From Haloferula sp. BvORR071 (GTDB lineage: Bacteria > Verrucomicrobiota > Verrucomicrobiia > Verrucomicrobiales > Akkermansiaceae), in contig NZ_BATP01000022.1 in the NCBI RefSeq assembly GCF_000739615.1, positions 124,001 to 188,000 on the forward strand: 64,000 bases of DNA. Reading direction: 5' to 3'. Positions within the stretch are counted from its first letter, which is position 1, and the number at the start of each line of letters is the position of its first letter. Shown here one piece after another: positions 46,718-55,722 of this stretch. The position numbers were made by a program, and so were the translations under genes. The notes below the pieces were generated by a model. That model was not told where the DNA came from and searched no databases. It saw only the letters and a list, made by a program, of their open reading frames with translations.

Positions 46718-48097
46718 ATGGACAGGGAGTTCGTCACCAAGGCGCTCGCGGAACTGCTGGCCGCGAGGAACTTCGTGAGCATCCGGGCTGCCTTCGGTGG
46801 CTTGAGCCCGGCGGATTCGGCTGAGGTGATCTCGGAGTTCGACTCGACCGAGCAGGTCGCACTTTTCCGGCTGCTGCCTGCGGAATTGGCGAATGAGGTT
46901 TTCGAATTCCTATCGGTGGAGGTCCAGGAGTCGCTGATCCAGGCGATGGGAGACGAGCGGGCAGCGGCGCTGCTGGATGCGATGTCCCCGGACGACCGCA
47001 CGGCACTGCTGGAGGAGCTGCCGACCCAGGTCTGCGCGCGGCTGATCAACGCGCTCTCTCCCGCGGAGCGGGCGGTGGCGCTGCGGCTGCTGGACTACCC
47101 GGAGGATAGCGTGGGGCGCCTGATGACCTCCGAATATCTGACGCTGCGGGACGAGTGGAGCGCTTCAGAAGCGCTGGACCACATCCGCAAGTACGGAAGC
47201 GATCGCGAGACGCTCAACGTGCTCTACGTGGTGGACGGCGGCGGCAAGCTGGTAGATGACGTGCGGATCCGGGAACTCCTGCTCTGCCCGCTGGAGACGA
47301 AGGTCCGCGAGCTACGCGACGGGGTCTGCATTTCGCTGAGCGCGACGGATGACCGCGAGACTGCGGTGGCCGCCTTCAAGAAGCACCACCGCACGGTGCT
47401 GCCAGTGGTGGATGGTCACGGCGGCCTGGTGGGAATCGTGACCGGTGACGACATCCTGAGCGTAGCCGAAGAGGAGGCGACCGAGGACATCCAGAAGCTC
47501 GGCGGTGTCGAACAACTCGACGAGCCCTACCTGGACATTTCGCTGGGCAGGCTGGTGCGGAAGCGGGCGGTCTGGCTGGTGATCCTCTTCGTCGGCGAGA
47601 TGCTGACGGCGACCGCGATGGGGCACTACGAGAATGAGATCGAGCGGGCCGCGATCCTGGCGGTCTTCGTCCCGCTGATCATCTCGAGCGGTGGCAATAG
47701 CGGATCACAGGCCGCCTCGCTGATCATCCGCGCCATGGCGATCGGTGAAGTGGGGCTGCGCGAATGGTGGCGGGTGATGCGCCGCGAAATCCTGTGCGGG
47801 CTTTCGCTCGGGCTGATCCTGGCGACGATCGGGGTGCTCCGCATTTCGGTGTGGTCGATGTTCTCCGACATCTATGGACCGCACTGGGCGCTACTGGCAG
47901 CGACGGTCGGGGTATCGCTGGTGGGCGTGGTGCTGTGGGGATCGCTATCGGGATCGATGCTGCCATTCCTGCTGCGACGGCTGGGTCTGGACCCGGCAAC
48001 TTCGTCGGCACCTTTCGTCGCGACGCTGGTGGATGTGACCGGGCTGGTGATTTATTTCGTGTCTGCGCAGGCGATTTTGAAGGGGACTTTGTTGTGA
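46718..48097 (+). CDS. mgtE: MgtE-type magnesium transporter
   Basis: The 459-residue protein has the MgtE order: an N-terminal helical superhelix (about 1-125, DRTALLEELPTQVCARLINAL), two CBS domains (about 130-255, RLMTSEYLTLRDEWSASEAL and HHRTVLPVVDGHGGLVGIVT), and five membrane helices with the pore signature LIISSGGNSGSQAASLIIRA. The cytoplasmic domains gate the channel according to magnesium level. An upstream in-frame extension from 46565 crosses the divergent kdp promoter region and is rejected. Confidence 0.94.
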   Translation: MDREFVTKALAELLAARNFVSIRAAFGGLSPADSAEVISEFDSTEQVALFRLLPAELANEVFEFLSVEVQESLIQAMGDERAAALLDAMSPDDRTALLEELPTQVCARLINALSPAERAVALRLLDYPEDSVGRLMTSEYLTLRDEWSASEALDHIRKYGSDRETLNVLYVVDGGGKLVDDVRIRELLLCPLETKVRELRDGVCISLSATDDRETAVAAFKKHHRTVLPVVDGHGGLVGIVTGDDILSVAEEEATEDIQKLGGVEQLDEPYLDISLGRLVRKRAVWLVILFVGEMLTATAMGHYENEIERAAILAVFVPLIISSGGNSGSQAASLIIRAMAIGEVGLREWWRVMRREILCGLSLGLILATIGVLRISVWSMFSDIYGPHWALLAATVGVSLVGVVLWGSLSGSMLPFLLRRLGLDPATSSAPFVATLVDVTGLVIYFVSAQAILKGTLL

Positions 48098-48118
48098 GGG
48101 TTTGACGGGTGGTTTTCT

Positions 48119-48155
48119 AGAACCGCGAAAGGGCGCGAAATCCGCGGAACACCCG
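48119..48155. repeat. Dispersed CGCGAAA intergenic repeat, short copy
   Basis: AACCGCGAAAGGGCGCGAAA is followed by TCCGCGGAACACCCGG. This matches the inverted copy at 30940-31020 and lies between two convergent genes. Confidence 0.65.
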
Positions 48156-48169
48156 GAAGGGCTGGAGAC

Positions 48170-49246
48170 TCAGGGGAGTTTCACGCGGTAGGCGCGGTAG
48201 GGGTAATCGGTTTTGTCTTCGCCGTTGTTGTAGTTGGGGCGGCGGTTGATTTGGGCGCAGGTGAGGTAGAGGTAGCCATCGGAGCCGATGCCGAGGGAGT
48301 CGGGCCATACGAGGCGCTCGTCTTTGACGAGGGTTTCGACTTTGCCGTCGGGGGTGACGTATTTCAGCGACTGGTTGGCGGAGTCGGTGATGTAAATGTT
48401 GCCCTTGGCATCGGCGACCATCCCGTGGCAGACGCCGGTCTCGGCGACGGTCTCGATGTGCTTGGCAAGGTCGTCGTTTGTTAGAGCGGGATCGGCGAGG
48501 TGACGGGTCTCGATGCGGTAGAGCTTGGTCTGGTTGATGGCACGGTAGTAGAAGTACTTCTCGTCCCGGGTGAGGGCGATGCCATTGACGTTTGAGGAGA
48601 AGGGGTGGCCACCGCCATCGACGACGTCCTTGCCATCGAGGTGGAGGACGAAGCCGGGAGTCGCGAGGGTGGAGGGATGGTCCTGGAGGACAACGCGGGA
48701 TTTGCCGCTGGCGAGGTCGAGGACGACGATGGCCTTCAGCCCAGGATCGGAGAGGTAGGCGAGATTGTGGCTGAGATCGACACAGACGTCATTGAGCGCG
48801 CTCTTGTCCTTGGGGAGCTCGGGGAAGTCGTAGGTTTTGACGACGGCGTTTTTGCCGAGGTCGATGTGGACCAGTTTGAAGTAGCCGCCTTTTTGGCCGC
48901 TTTCCTTTCCGAAGATGGAGGCGGCGGAGCCAGGGGCGGAATCAAGGACCCAGAGGTGATCGGCTTTATCGACGAAGAGGTCCTGGACGTTGATGAAGTG
49001 GGTATCCGGCGCGGTGGTGTCGTAGCGGTTCCACTCGGGGTCCGGGAAGGGCTGGCGCTCACCGCCGATGATTTCGGTGAGGGCGTGGAGGAAGGGCTCG
49101 CGGTGCGGGAAGGAGACGAAGACGCGATTTGGCCGGGAGGCGACGGCCATGCCGATGGGCTGGTTTTTGCCGAAGGCGGCGACTTGTTCCAGCTCAGCGG
49201 CTTGGGAGGTAGCGAGGAGGAGAAGAGCGAGAAAGGGGCGGAGCAT
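48170..49246 (-). CDS. Major-royal-jelly/Yellow-family secreted beta-propeller
   Basis: The 358-residue protein has a signal peptide (MLRPFLALLLLATSQAAEL) and the Yellow-type propeller motifs RVFVSFPHREPF, INVQDLFVDKADHLWVLDSA, NDVCVDLSHNLAYLSDPG and FSSNVNGIALTRDEKYFYY. Bacterial members are exported six-bladed propellers that may bind or oxidise small aromatic molecules. It is encoded alone, convergent with mgtE, so its role here cannot be inferred. Confidence 0.86.
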   Translation of the reverse strand: MLRPFLALLLLATSQAAELEQVAAFGKNQPIGMAVASRPNRVFVSFPHREPFLHALTEIIGGERQPFPDPEWNRYDTTAPDTHFINVQDLFVDKADHLWVLDSAPGSAASIFGKESGQKGGYFKLVHIDLGKNAVVKTYDFPELPKDKSALNDVCVDLSHNLAYLSDPGLKAIVVLDLASGKSRVVLQDHPSTLATPGFVLHLDGKDVVDGGGHPFSSNVNGIALTRDEKYFYYRAINQTKLYRIETRHLADPALTNDDLAKHIETVAETGVCHGMVADAKGNIYITDSANQSLKYVTPDGKVETLVKDERLVWPDSLGIGSDGYLYLTCAQINRRPNYNNGEDKTDYPYRAYRVKLP

Positions 49247-49314
49247 GGTGGTGGGAGGGGGAAGTTAGGTGGGTATTCCGGGAGCGCAAACTAGGCTTGG
49301 GAGCGCGTGGGCTC

Positions 49315-49345
49315 GGGCCGGCTAAAGCCAGCGCACCCAGTGGGC
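49315..49345. repeat. GCCGGCTAAAG...GCGCACCC repeat copy
   Basis: GGGCCGGCTAAAGCCAGCGC followed by ACCCAGTGGG matches the end part of the composite elements at 18119-18770. It lies about 100 bp upstream of glyS. Confidence 0.65.
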
Positions 49346-49445
49346 AGGCATTTGTGGGGCATTTTCGAGGCAGAATCGCGCCTTGCCGCGGGGGGCGGGG
49401 CCTGATTCCATCCGCGCCCCGAGCGAGCCGCTCGACCCTATTCCT

Positions 49446-51026
49446 ATGGCCAACAAGGACTTCACCGACCCCGCCCGCATGGAGAAAATCGTCTCCCTAT
49501 GCAAACGCCGCGGCTTCATTTTCCAAGCCGGTGAGCTCTACGGCGGTCTGAACGGCTGCTGGGACTACGGTCCGCTGGGCGCGGAGCTGAAGCGCAACCT
49601 GAAGGACTACTGGTGGCGCAAGACGGTGCAGGAGCGCGATGATGTGCTGGGCATGGACGGGGCAATCCTGACGATGCCGCAGGTGCTGAAGTCCTCCGGC
49701 CACCTGGATAGCTTCAGTGACCCGATGTGCGACTGCTTGCTCTCCAAGGCGCGGCTGCGCGCGGACCAGGTGCCGGCACAGGATGGCACGGCGGTGTATT
49801 TCAAGGGCGCGAAGCACGAGGCCACTGGCTGGAGCGTGGAGCGTGCCTTCGCAGTGCTGGTGGCGCCGGGCAAGGACCCGATCGAGTCGCACAAGACGGC
49901 GCGGAAATTCTACGGCGAGCTGATGCCGGACAAGAAGATCTCCCCGAAGGAGCTGGAGCTGATTGAGGAGCGTCGCGAGGAGGTGACGGGGACGACGTCC
50001 TTCAACCCGGACAATGGCAGCCTTCTCACCGAGCCGCGAGAGTTCAACCTGATGTTCAAGACGAAGATGGGTGCGTCCGCGGACGACAACGATCCATCGT
50101 CGGATGCTTACCTCCGTCCGGAGACGGCGCAGTCGATCTTCGTACAGTACAAGAACGTGCTGGATTCGAACCGGATCAAGCTGCCCTTCGGGATCGCGCA
50201 GATCGGGAAGTCCTTCCGCAACGAGATCAACCCGCGGAACTACACCTTCCGCAGCCGTGAATTCGAGCAGATGGAGATCGAGTACTTCTGCCGCCCGGAA
50301 GATGGCATGCGCCTGACCGACGAGTGGCTGGAAGCGCGCCTGAACTTCTACGGTGAGATCGGGATCCCGCGCGAGAAGCTGCACATCCTGGATGTGCCGG
50401 ATGGCGAGCGAGCCTTCTACTCGAAGAAGACCTACGACATCGAATACGAGTTTCCCTTCGGCATCCAAGAGCTGGAAGGCGTGGCGTATCGCACGGACTA
50501 CGATCTGGGCGTGCACCAGAAGGGCTCCGGCAAGCCGCTGCTCTACTTCGACGAGGAGACCAAGGAGAAGCTTCTGCCGCATGTGGTGGAGCCATCCGCC
50601 GGTTGCGACCGGACGATCCTCGCGCTGATCTGCGAAGCCTTCGATGAGGAAACCCTCACCGATGACAAGGGCAAGGAAGACATCCGCACCGTGCTGCGCT
50701 TTGTGCCGCGCATGGCCCCGATCAAGGTGGGGATTTTCCCGCTGCTGAAGAACAATCCCGAGCTGGTCCGCATCGCGAAGGAGATCCAGAAGCAGCTGCA
50801 GCCGTGGATGAATGTCTTCTACGATGAAGGCGCTGCGGTCGGCAAACGCTACCGCCGCCAAGACGAAATCGGCACGCCCTTCTGCGTGACGGTGGACTTC
50901 GATACGCTCGGCGAAAACGATCCGGCCAACACCGGCACGGTGACCATCCGGCACCGCGACTCGATGGAGCAGGAGCGGCTGCCAGTGGAAGGCTTGCTCG
51001 CTTGGTTCCTGGAGCGGGTGCGCTGA
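49446..51026 (+). CDS. glyS: Glycyl-tRNA synthetase, single-chain type
   Basis: The 526-residue class II synthetase of the alpha2 (eukaryote-like) type has FIFQAGELYGGLNGCWDYGP at the N-terminus, motif 2 in GKSFRNEINPRNYTFRSREF, QMEIEYFC, and motif 3-like EPSAGCDRTILALICEAF. A C-terminal anticodon-binding domain ends the protein (PIKVGIFPLLKNN, RRQDEIGTPFCVTVDFDT). It charges glycine tRNA. The start at 49446 matches the conserved N-terminus; the frame opens earlier at 49383 without support. Confidence 0.96.
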   Translation: MANKDFTDPARMEKIVSLCKRRGFIFQAGELYGGLNGCWDYGPLGAELKRNLKDYWWRKTVQERDDVLGMDGAILTMPQVLKSSGHLDSFSDPMCDCLLSKARLRADQVPAQDGTAVYFKGAKHEATGWSVERAFAVLVAPGKDPIESHKTARKFYGELMPDKKISPKELELIEERREEVTGTTSFNPDNGSLLTEPREFNLMFKTKMGASADDNDPSSDAYLRPETAQSIFVQYKNVLDSNRIKLPFGIAQIGKSFRNEINPRNYTFRSREFEQMEIEYFCRPEDGMRLTDEWLEARLNFYGEIGIPREKLHILDVPDGERAFYSKKTYDIEYEFPFGIQELEGVAYRTDYDLGVHQKGSGKPLLYFDEETKEKLLPHVVEPSAGCDRTILALICEAFDEETLTDDKGKEDIRTVLRFVPRMAPIKVGIFPLLKNNPELVRIAKEIQKQLQPWMNVFYDEGAAVGKRYRRQDEIGTPFCVTVDFDTLGENDPANTGTVTIRHRDSMEQERLPVEGLLAWFLERVR

Positions 51027-51047
51027 TTCCGACCGAAGATCGCGCTG

Positions 51048-51701
51048 CTATTTCGCGTGCTTGTCCGGGGCGACGAATTCGTCGATGGCCCGGAAGTCGA
51101 TGCGTTTGTTGGCGGGATTGACGAAGAGGAGGACGTAGGAGCGCATGTTCTTATCGACGGGCCAGCGGGTCTTGGTGATGGCCCGCTCGCCCGCTTCCTC
51201 CTGCGCGTTCATCGCGACTTCGTAGGCGTTGTCCTCGGCACCCTGGGGCTTGATGGCTTGGCCTTTGTTAGGTTCGAGGGAGAGCGTGGTGGTGCCGACC
51301 TTGCCGGTGATGGCTTTGTCGGTGTGATTGTAGAAGTAGATGTCTCCCGGTTTGAAGGAAGGATCCTTGGCGGGAATGGCAACGGGCGTGTAGGTGGCCT
51401 CGCTGGCGGTGACGAGGAGGACGATGAAGGCCTTGCCGGCGGCGGGCAGAGCCACGGAGGCAACGATTTCGTCCTTGCCCGCCTTACGAAGCTTGAAGCT
51501 GCGGGCCGGCGCGACGATGGGCTGGGAGATATTGGTGGTGGATAGATCGAAGGCAGCGGATTGATGCTTGTCCGCTACCATCTGGACCTGGCCGAGGCTA
51601 TCCGGCACGGACTCGGCAAGGAAGCTGACCTGCACTCCGGAATCCTGCGCACGCAGGATGCTGGCGAGGCACAGGGCCAAGAGAGAGATGAGGCGTATCA
51701 T
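51048..51701 (-). CDS. Exported protein, unassigned
   Basis: The 217-residue protein has a signal peptide (RLISLLALCLASILRAQ). The mature part is beta-rich, with VQVSFLAESVPDSLGQVQM, FIVLLVTASEATYTPVAIP and a domain with PGDIYFYNHTDKAITGKVG. It has no Cys in the mature part. I recognise no family. It is convergent with glyS and separated from the secreted-protein cluster by about 60 bp, so it may be a separate unit. Confidence 0.65.
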   Translation of the reverse strand: MIRLISLLALCLASILRAQDSGVQVSFLAESVPDSLGQVQMVADKHQSAAFDLSTTNISQPIVAPARSFKLRKAGKDEIVASVALPAAGKAFIVLLVTASEATYTPVAIPAKDPSFKPGDIYFYNHTDKAITGKVGTTTLSLEPNKGQAIKPQGAEDNAYEVAMNAQEEAGERAITKTRWPVDKNMRSYVLLFVNPANKRIDFRAIDEFVAPDKHAK

Positions 51702-51764
51702 GGTTTTTAACGGGATTCACCCGTTAGCATGATCGCCGCTTTGGCGCATCCAGCAATGAAATTC

Positions 51765-52394
51765 CTAGGCGTTGCCCGGGCGGCGGCGGGAGCGCAGCCA
51801 GGGGAAGAGGGCGAGGAGCGCGAGGATGGGCGCGCCGCACTCGGGAACATCCGAGGTTTCGATGCCGGTGTCGGCGAGCTCTTCGTAGGCCCAGTCGTGA
51901 ACCGTGCCGGTGCCATCGCTGCTGACGATGAGGCGCATCCAGCCGTAGTGTTCCGGGCCGCCTTGGAAGGTGATCATGCGGAAGGCGAGGAAGCCTTCCT
52001 CCCCGGACTGGAATTGGTTGGGGGCGGTGCCGGTATGGTTCTCGCTGCCGTTCTCGCCGGAGGCGAAGTCCATGTCAGGGCCGACGTATTGTAGGCCGAC
52101 GAGGCGCATCACGAGGCCATCGCCATTGCCGGTGGGCGGGGCCGTGATGAGGGGCTCGATGCGGATGCCGCTACCGATGGCGGTGCCTCCGAAGAAGAGG
52201 TTCAGCCATGGGCCGGAGTTCGGATCCGCCGGGGGCAGCGTGGTAGAAATGCCGCTCGCGACGTTGATGTAGACTCCGTTGTCATTCGCGGGGATGACGA
52301 TGTCCTTGAGGCCGGAATAGACTACCGCGGCGTGGCCGGCCTGCGCGCAGAGAAGGAGCAGGGCGGCCATGGACAGAAGGGCTAGACCTCTCAT
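51765..52394 (-). CDS. Exported protein with PEP-CTERM-like sorting tail
   Basis: The 209-residue protein has a signal peptide (LALLSMAALLLLCAQAGHA) and a Gly/Asn-rich beta domain. Its C-terminus is VPECGAPILALLALFPWL followed by RSRRRPGNA. This resembles PEP-CTERM, a Pro-Glu motif plus hydrophobic stretch plus basic tail that is cut by exosortase, with Cys replacing the usual second Pro. It should be sorted to the cell surface. It overlaps the upstream gene by 4 nt and closes the run of secreted genes. Confidence 0.75.
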   Translation of the reverse strand: MRGLALLSMAALLLLCAQAGHAAVVYSGLKDIVIPANDNGVYINVASGISTTLPPADPNSGPWLNLFFGGTAIGSGIRIEPLITAPPTGNGDGLVMRLVGLQYVGPDMDFASGENGSENHTGTAPNQFQSGEEGFLAFRMITFQGGPEHYGWMRLIVSSDGTGTVHDWAYEELADTGIETSDVPECGAPILALLALFPWLRSRRRPGNA

Positions 52395-53365
52395 GGCGCC
52401 GCGATGTTGAGATTCAGACGGAAGGCTTTCACGCTGGAGCGCCGGCCACCGATGAGGACGGGGAAGCGGACGCTGACGACTTCGAAGCTGCCGTCGTCGG
52501 CGATGACGGTGAGCGGCGTGGTGGCGTTCGGCCAGGCCAGCAGATCGCGGCTGAACTGCGGGGTGTATTGGAAGCGGGCGGCAGCGGTGTCCTTGCGGCG
52601 GATGTAGAGCACGCGGTAGTCGGAGACGTTCGGTGCCGGGAGATATTCGACCAGCGGCGTGCCGGGGCTGAGCAGATGATTGCCGGAGATGCGGAGGGGG
52701 GCCGCGCCGCTGTTGTTGTTGGCGGGATCGCTGCCATTCGAGAACTCGAAGAGATTGCTGACGCGGTCACCATCGAAGTCGTCATCGCGGCCGCCCTTGG
52801 GTGAGTTGAGTCCGAAGTACTGGATCTGCCATAGATCCGGCAGGGCGTCGCCGGCGTAGCTGCCGTAGTTGTCGGGGTCGGAGTTCAGGACTGTTAGAGC
52901 GAAGTCGTCCGAGAAGCCGCCGTGGGTGGCGCGGACGATGGCGGGTGCATCCTGATAGACGATGGCGGCGGTGGCGACACCTGTCGGCGAGATGGCGGAG
53001 AGAGGCCCGGAAGTGATTTCCCAAGCGAGGTCGCCGGGTGGAAGGGTGACGCTAGTGCCGTCGTCGAAGAGCATTTGCGCGGCGAGCTGGAGGCTCTGGC
53101 CTTCGGCGAGGTTTGCGAGCGGCGCGGAGAGGGTGATGCCCTGGACGGCACCGAGTTGCCCGGCGAAGCCGGTGCGGGCGGTGTAGTTCGCGGAGCTGCC
53201 TTGGCCTCCGGGGGTGGTGCTGGATGTCAGGAGGTAGCTGGCGCTGCTGCCATATCCCCCACCCTCTTCATTCGCCATCGGGTCGAGCGCATAGGCCGGG
53301 CCGGTGCCAGCGAGCGCGGTGGCTGCAGGCAGAAGCATGAGGGCGGCGACGACGCGGCGGGTCAT
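52391..53365 (-). CDS. Exported beta-rich protein, unassigned
   Basis: The 324-residue protein starts with a signal peptide (RRVVAALMLLPAATALAGTG). GSSASYLLTSSTTPGGQGSS lies near the start, and then comes a segment that resembles bacterial Ig-like folds (LQLAAQMLFDDGTSVTLP, GDLAWEITSGPLSAISP). FDGDRVSNLFEFSNGSDP, a calcium-binding thrombospondin-type-3-like motif, follows in the second half. It is probably a surface protein. Both ends overlap neighbours by 4 nt (ATGA), so it belongs to a tightly coupled operon. Confidence 0.7.
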   Translation of the reverse strand: MTRRVVAALMLLPAATALAGTGPAYALDPMANEEGGGYGSSASYLLTSSTTPGGQGSSANYTARTGFAGQLGAVQGITLSAPLANLAEGQSLQLAAQMLFDDGTSVTLPPGDLAWEITSGPLSAISPTGVATAAIVYQDAPAIVRATHGGFSDDFALTVLNSDPDNYGSYAGDALPDLWQIQYFGLNSPKGGRDDDFDGDRVSNLFEFSNGSDPANNNSGAAPLRISGNHLLSPGTPLVEYLPAPNVSDYRVLYIRRKDTAAARFQYTPQFSRDLLAWPNATTPLTVIADDGSFEVVSVRFPVLIGGRRSSVKAFRLNLNIAAP

Positions 53366-55140
53366 GGCTTCAAGCTATCTTCGAGGCGGCGCAGGCGAGC
53401 CTCCTGATCGGCGAGTTTCTCCTTCAGGGCCTTGTTCTCACGGTGGAGCTCCTGAATCGCGGCGGCGGAATAGATGGTGAGCGGATAGGTGTCGACCTGG
53501 AGGATCTCACTGCCATCGGGGAGCAGCTCGCCGCTGCCCTGGACGTGGTCCGGGAAGACCTTCGCGAATTCCTGGGCGATGACGTTCAGGTAGCGGCGGT
53601 CTTGCAGGCCGGGGTGCGAGGCGAGGTAGCTGCCAGTGTAGCGGAAGTCGACGAGGCGGACCTGATCGAGCCTTTCGAGCGCGCCGCTGAGTGGCTGGAT
53701 GTCGGTCTTGATGCGGCGGTCGGAATTCGAGAGCCAACTGCCGGCGGAGGACTTGCTGGCGTTGCCTTCGACTTCGAGGGAATTGGTGGCGGCGCTGCGG
53801 CGGATGCCGATCTTACCGGTGAAGGTGTTCGGCTGGTCGAGGCGTGCGACTTGGGCCGGCACGAGGTCGCTGTGGAGGGCTAGAACGTGGGAGTCACCGG
53901 CGGCGATAGACACGATCTGCACGGCATCGGCGGGGATCGTGGCCTGGCCATCGGAGGAATCGCCCCAGCAGACGATGCTGCCGTCGCTCTTGAGGGCGAC
54001 GCTGAAGGTGTAGCCGGCGGCGATGGCGCAAACGCCTGTTAGGGCGGGCGGGACGGTGGCCTGGCCGGCGGAGTTCTAGCCCCAGGCGACCACGCTGCCG
54101 TCGCTTTTCAGGGCGAGGCTATGGTAGGCACCGGCGGCGATGGCGACGACATCCGCAGTGGCCGCGGGAGGGACGCTGGCCTGACCGGAGTCATTGCGGC
54201 CCCAGGCGCTGACGGCACCCCCGGGACCGAGGGCGAGACAGTGATCGTAACCCGCGGCGATGGCGGTGAAGCCGGACTGCGGAGGCACCGCGGTCTGGCC
54301 GAAGGTATTGTCGCCGAGAACGGTGAGAGTGCCATCGGCCCGGAGGATCAGGCTGTGCTTTTCCCCCGCGGCGATGGCGCTGGCATCCGCGATCCCGGCG
54401 GTGGTGGACTGCCCGTAGCTGTTGTCGCCCCAGGCGGAGATCGTGCCATTGGAGCGCAAGGCGAGGGCATAATTCACACCGGCGGCGATGGCGGTCACGC
54501 CACCAAGATCGCCCGGGACGGCGGCTCCCCCACCCCAGCGGACGACGCTGCCATTCTTGAGGAGGGCGAGGCTGGTATTGCCCCGGGCGGAGATGGCGGC
54601 GGTATTCGCGCCGGAAAGTACGGGAGGCACCGTAGCTTGCCCTTGGAAATTCTTACCCCAGGCGACGACGGGCAATACCGGCGGAGCCTGGATGTCCTTC
54701 AGCAGCACTTGCTCGACCTGCGCCGCGACCAGGGCATAAGGCGCGGCGACGAGGCGCTGGTCCGGAGTGATCATCTGGAAACCGCGGCTGCCATCATTGA
54801 ACCAGACACGCAGGCGGACATCGGAATGCGTGAAGACATCCGCAGGCAGGGCCGTCATGCCGGCGACCGAAGCATCGCCGAGCTGCACCGAGTAGAGGCC
54901 GCGGGTGACGGGAAGCGAGATGATGCCCGCGGGCTGGCTGCCGGCGCTGCTGCTGCCGTCATTGCTCCAGTAGCTGATGCCGCTGCCGCCATCGACCAAG
55001 GCGAACTTGAACTGGCCGGTGCCATCGAAGGGCAGGCCTTCCACCGCCATGCGGCCCTGATGATGGAGCAGGCGCGGCACCTCCGCGCGGGCCGTGAGCT
55101 GAGCCGCAAGGACGAGCAGGAGAGGCAGGAGACGGGTCAT
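53362..55140 (-). pseudogene. RCC1-repeat protein with S74 endosialidase-chaperone tail, interrupted by TAG
   Basis: One reading frame of 593 codons runs from the ATG at 55140 to the stop at 53362, broken by a single TAG at 54076-54078. Before it lie a signal peptide (LLPLLLVLAAQLTARA), a tail-fibre-like domain and five or more RCC1-type blades (VVAWGKNFQGQATVP). The stop falls in the next blade, after VVAWG and before NSAGQATVPPALTG, where other blades have Lys, Asp or Arg. After it come two more blades, then WLSNSDRRIKTDI, the S74 intramolecular chaperone motif, and a coiled coil. Both gene ends overlap neighbours by 4 nt. Confidence 0.85.
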
Positions 55141-55715
55141 CGTTTCGCGCTAGCAGGAGCAGGAGGAGGAGACGGCGGGGAAGTATCTTGGGCGAAGGGC
55201 TGGGACTTTTCCGGAGCGCCGGGCTGGAAGCCACCGCCACTGTCCATGGCATAGAGCTTGGCGCCGCCCGCGGTGAAGATGAGCTGCATGCCACCCTGGC
55301 GGGCGACCATGGCCTGCGTGCCCTGCAGGTCGCGGATGAACCACGCGGGGGCATCAGCCGGGATCTTCACGGGTTTCTTCGTGCTCAGGCGGAAGGCATT
55401 GTCATCGCGCAGGTAGCTAAGCAGGGCCGGTGAGGGCTCGACCTCGAGGAACCACTGCCAGTGGCTGACATTGCCGGCATCCTGCCACTCGCGGCGCTCC
55501 GCATGGAGGATCTGGTCGGCCTCGGTCGGGCGCTTCCAGAAGGCGCGCTGGAAGACAGTGGCCGGATCGACATTCGTCACATTGGGGGCAGGTCCGGTTG
55601 GCACGCGCCGGACCTGAGGGGGCGGGGCTGGAGGGGCCGCGGGAAGCAACCGCCACGCGGCGAAGCCGGCTCCGATCAGGAGGACGGCTGCGAGCGTAAG
55701 ATGGCGGCGCTTCAT
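55137..55715 (-). CDS. Membrane-anchored protein, unassigned
   Basis: The start at 55715 gives 192 residues: KRRHLTLAAVLLIGAGFAAW as membrane anchor or uncleaved signal, then a Pro-rich linker (PAAPPAPPPQVRRVP). A compact domain of about 130 residues follows (FQRAFWKRPTEADQILHAER, WFIRDLQGTQAMVARQGG), with a Pro/Ser tail. It begins just after the stop of the giant secreted gene and overlaps the RCC1/S74 gene by 4 nt. It might help assemble or secrete the neighbours. A slightly longer start at 55733 exists. Confidence 0.65.
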   Translation of the reverse strand: MKRRHLTLAAVLLIGAGFAAWRLLPAAPPAPPPQVRRVPTGPAPNVTNVDPATVFQRAFWKRPTEADQILHAERREWQDAGNVSHWQWFLEVEPSPALLSYLRDDNAFRLSTKKPVKIPADAPAWFIRDLQGTQAMVARQGGMQLIFTAGGAKLYAMDSGGGFQPGAPEKSQPFAQDTSPPSPPPAPASAKR

Positions 55716-55722
55716 GAGACCC

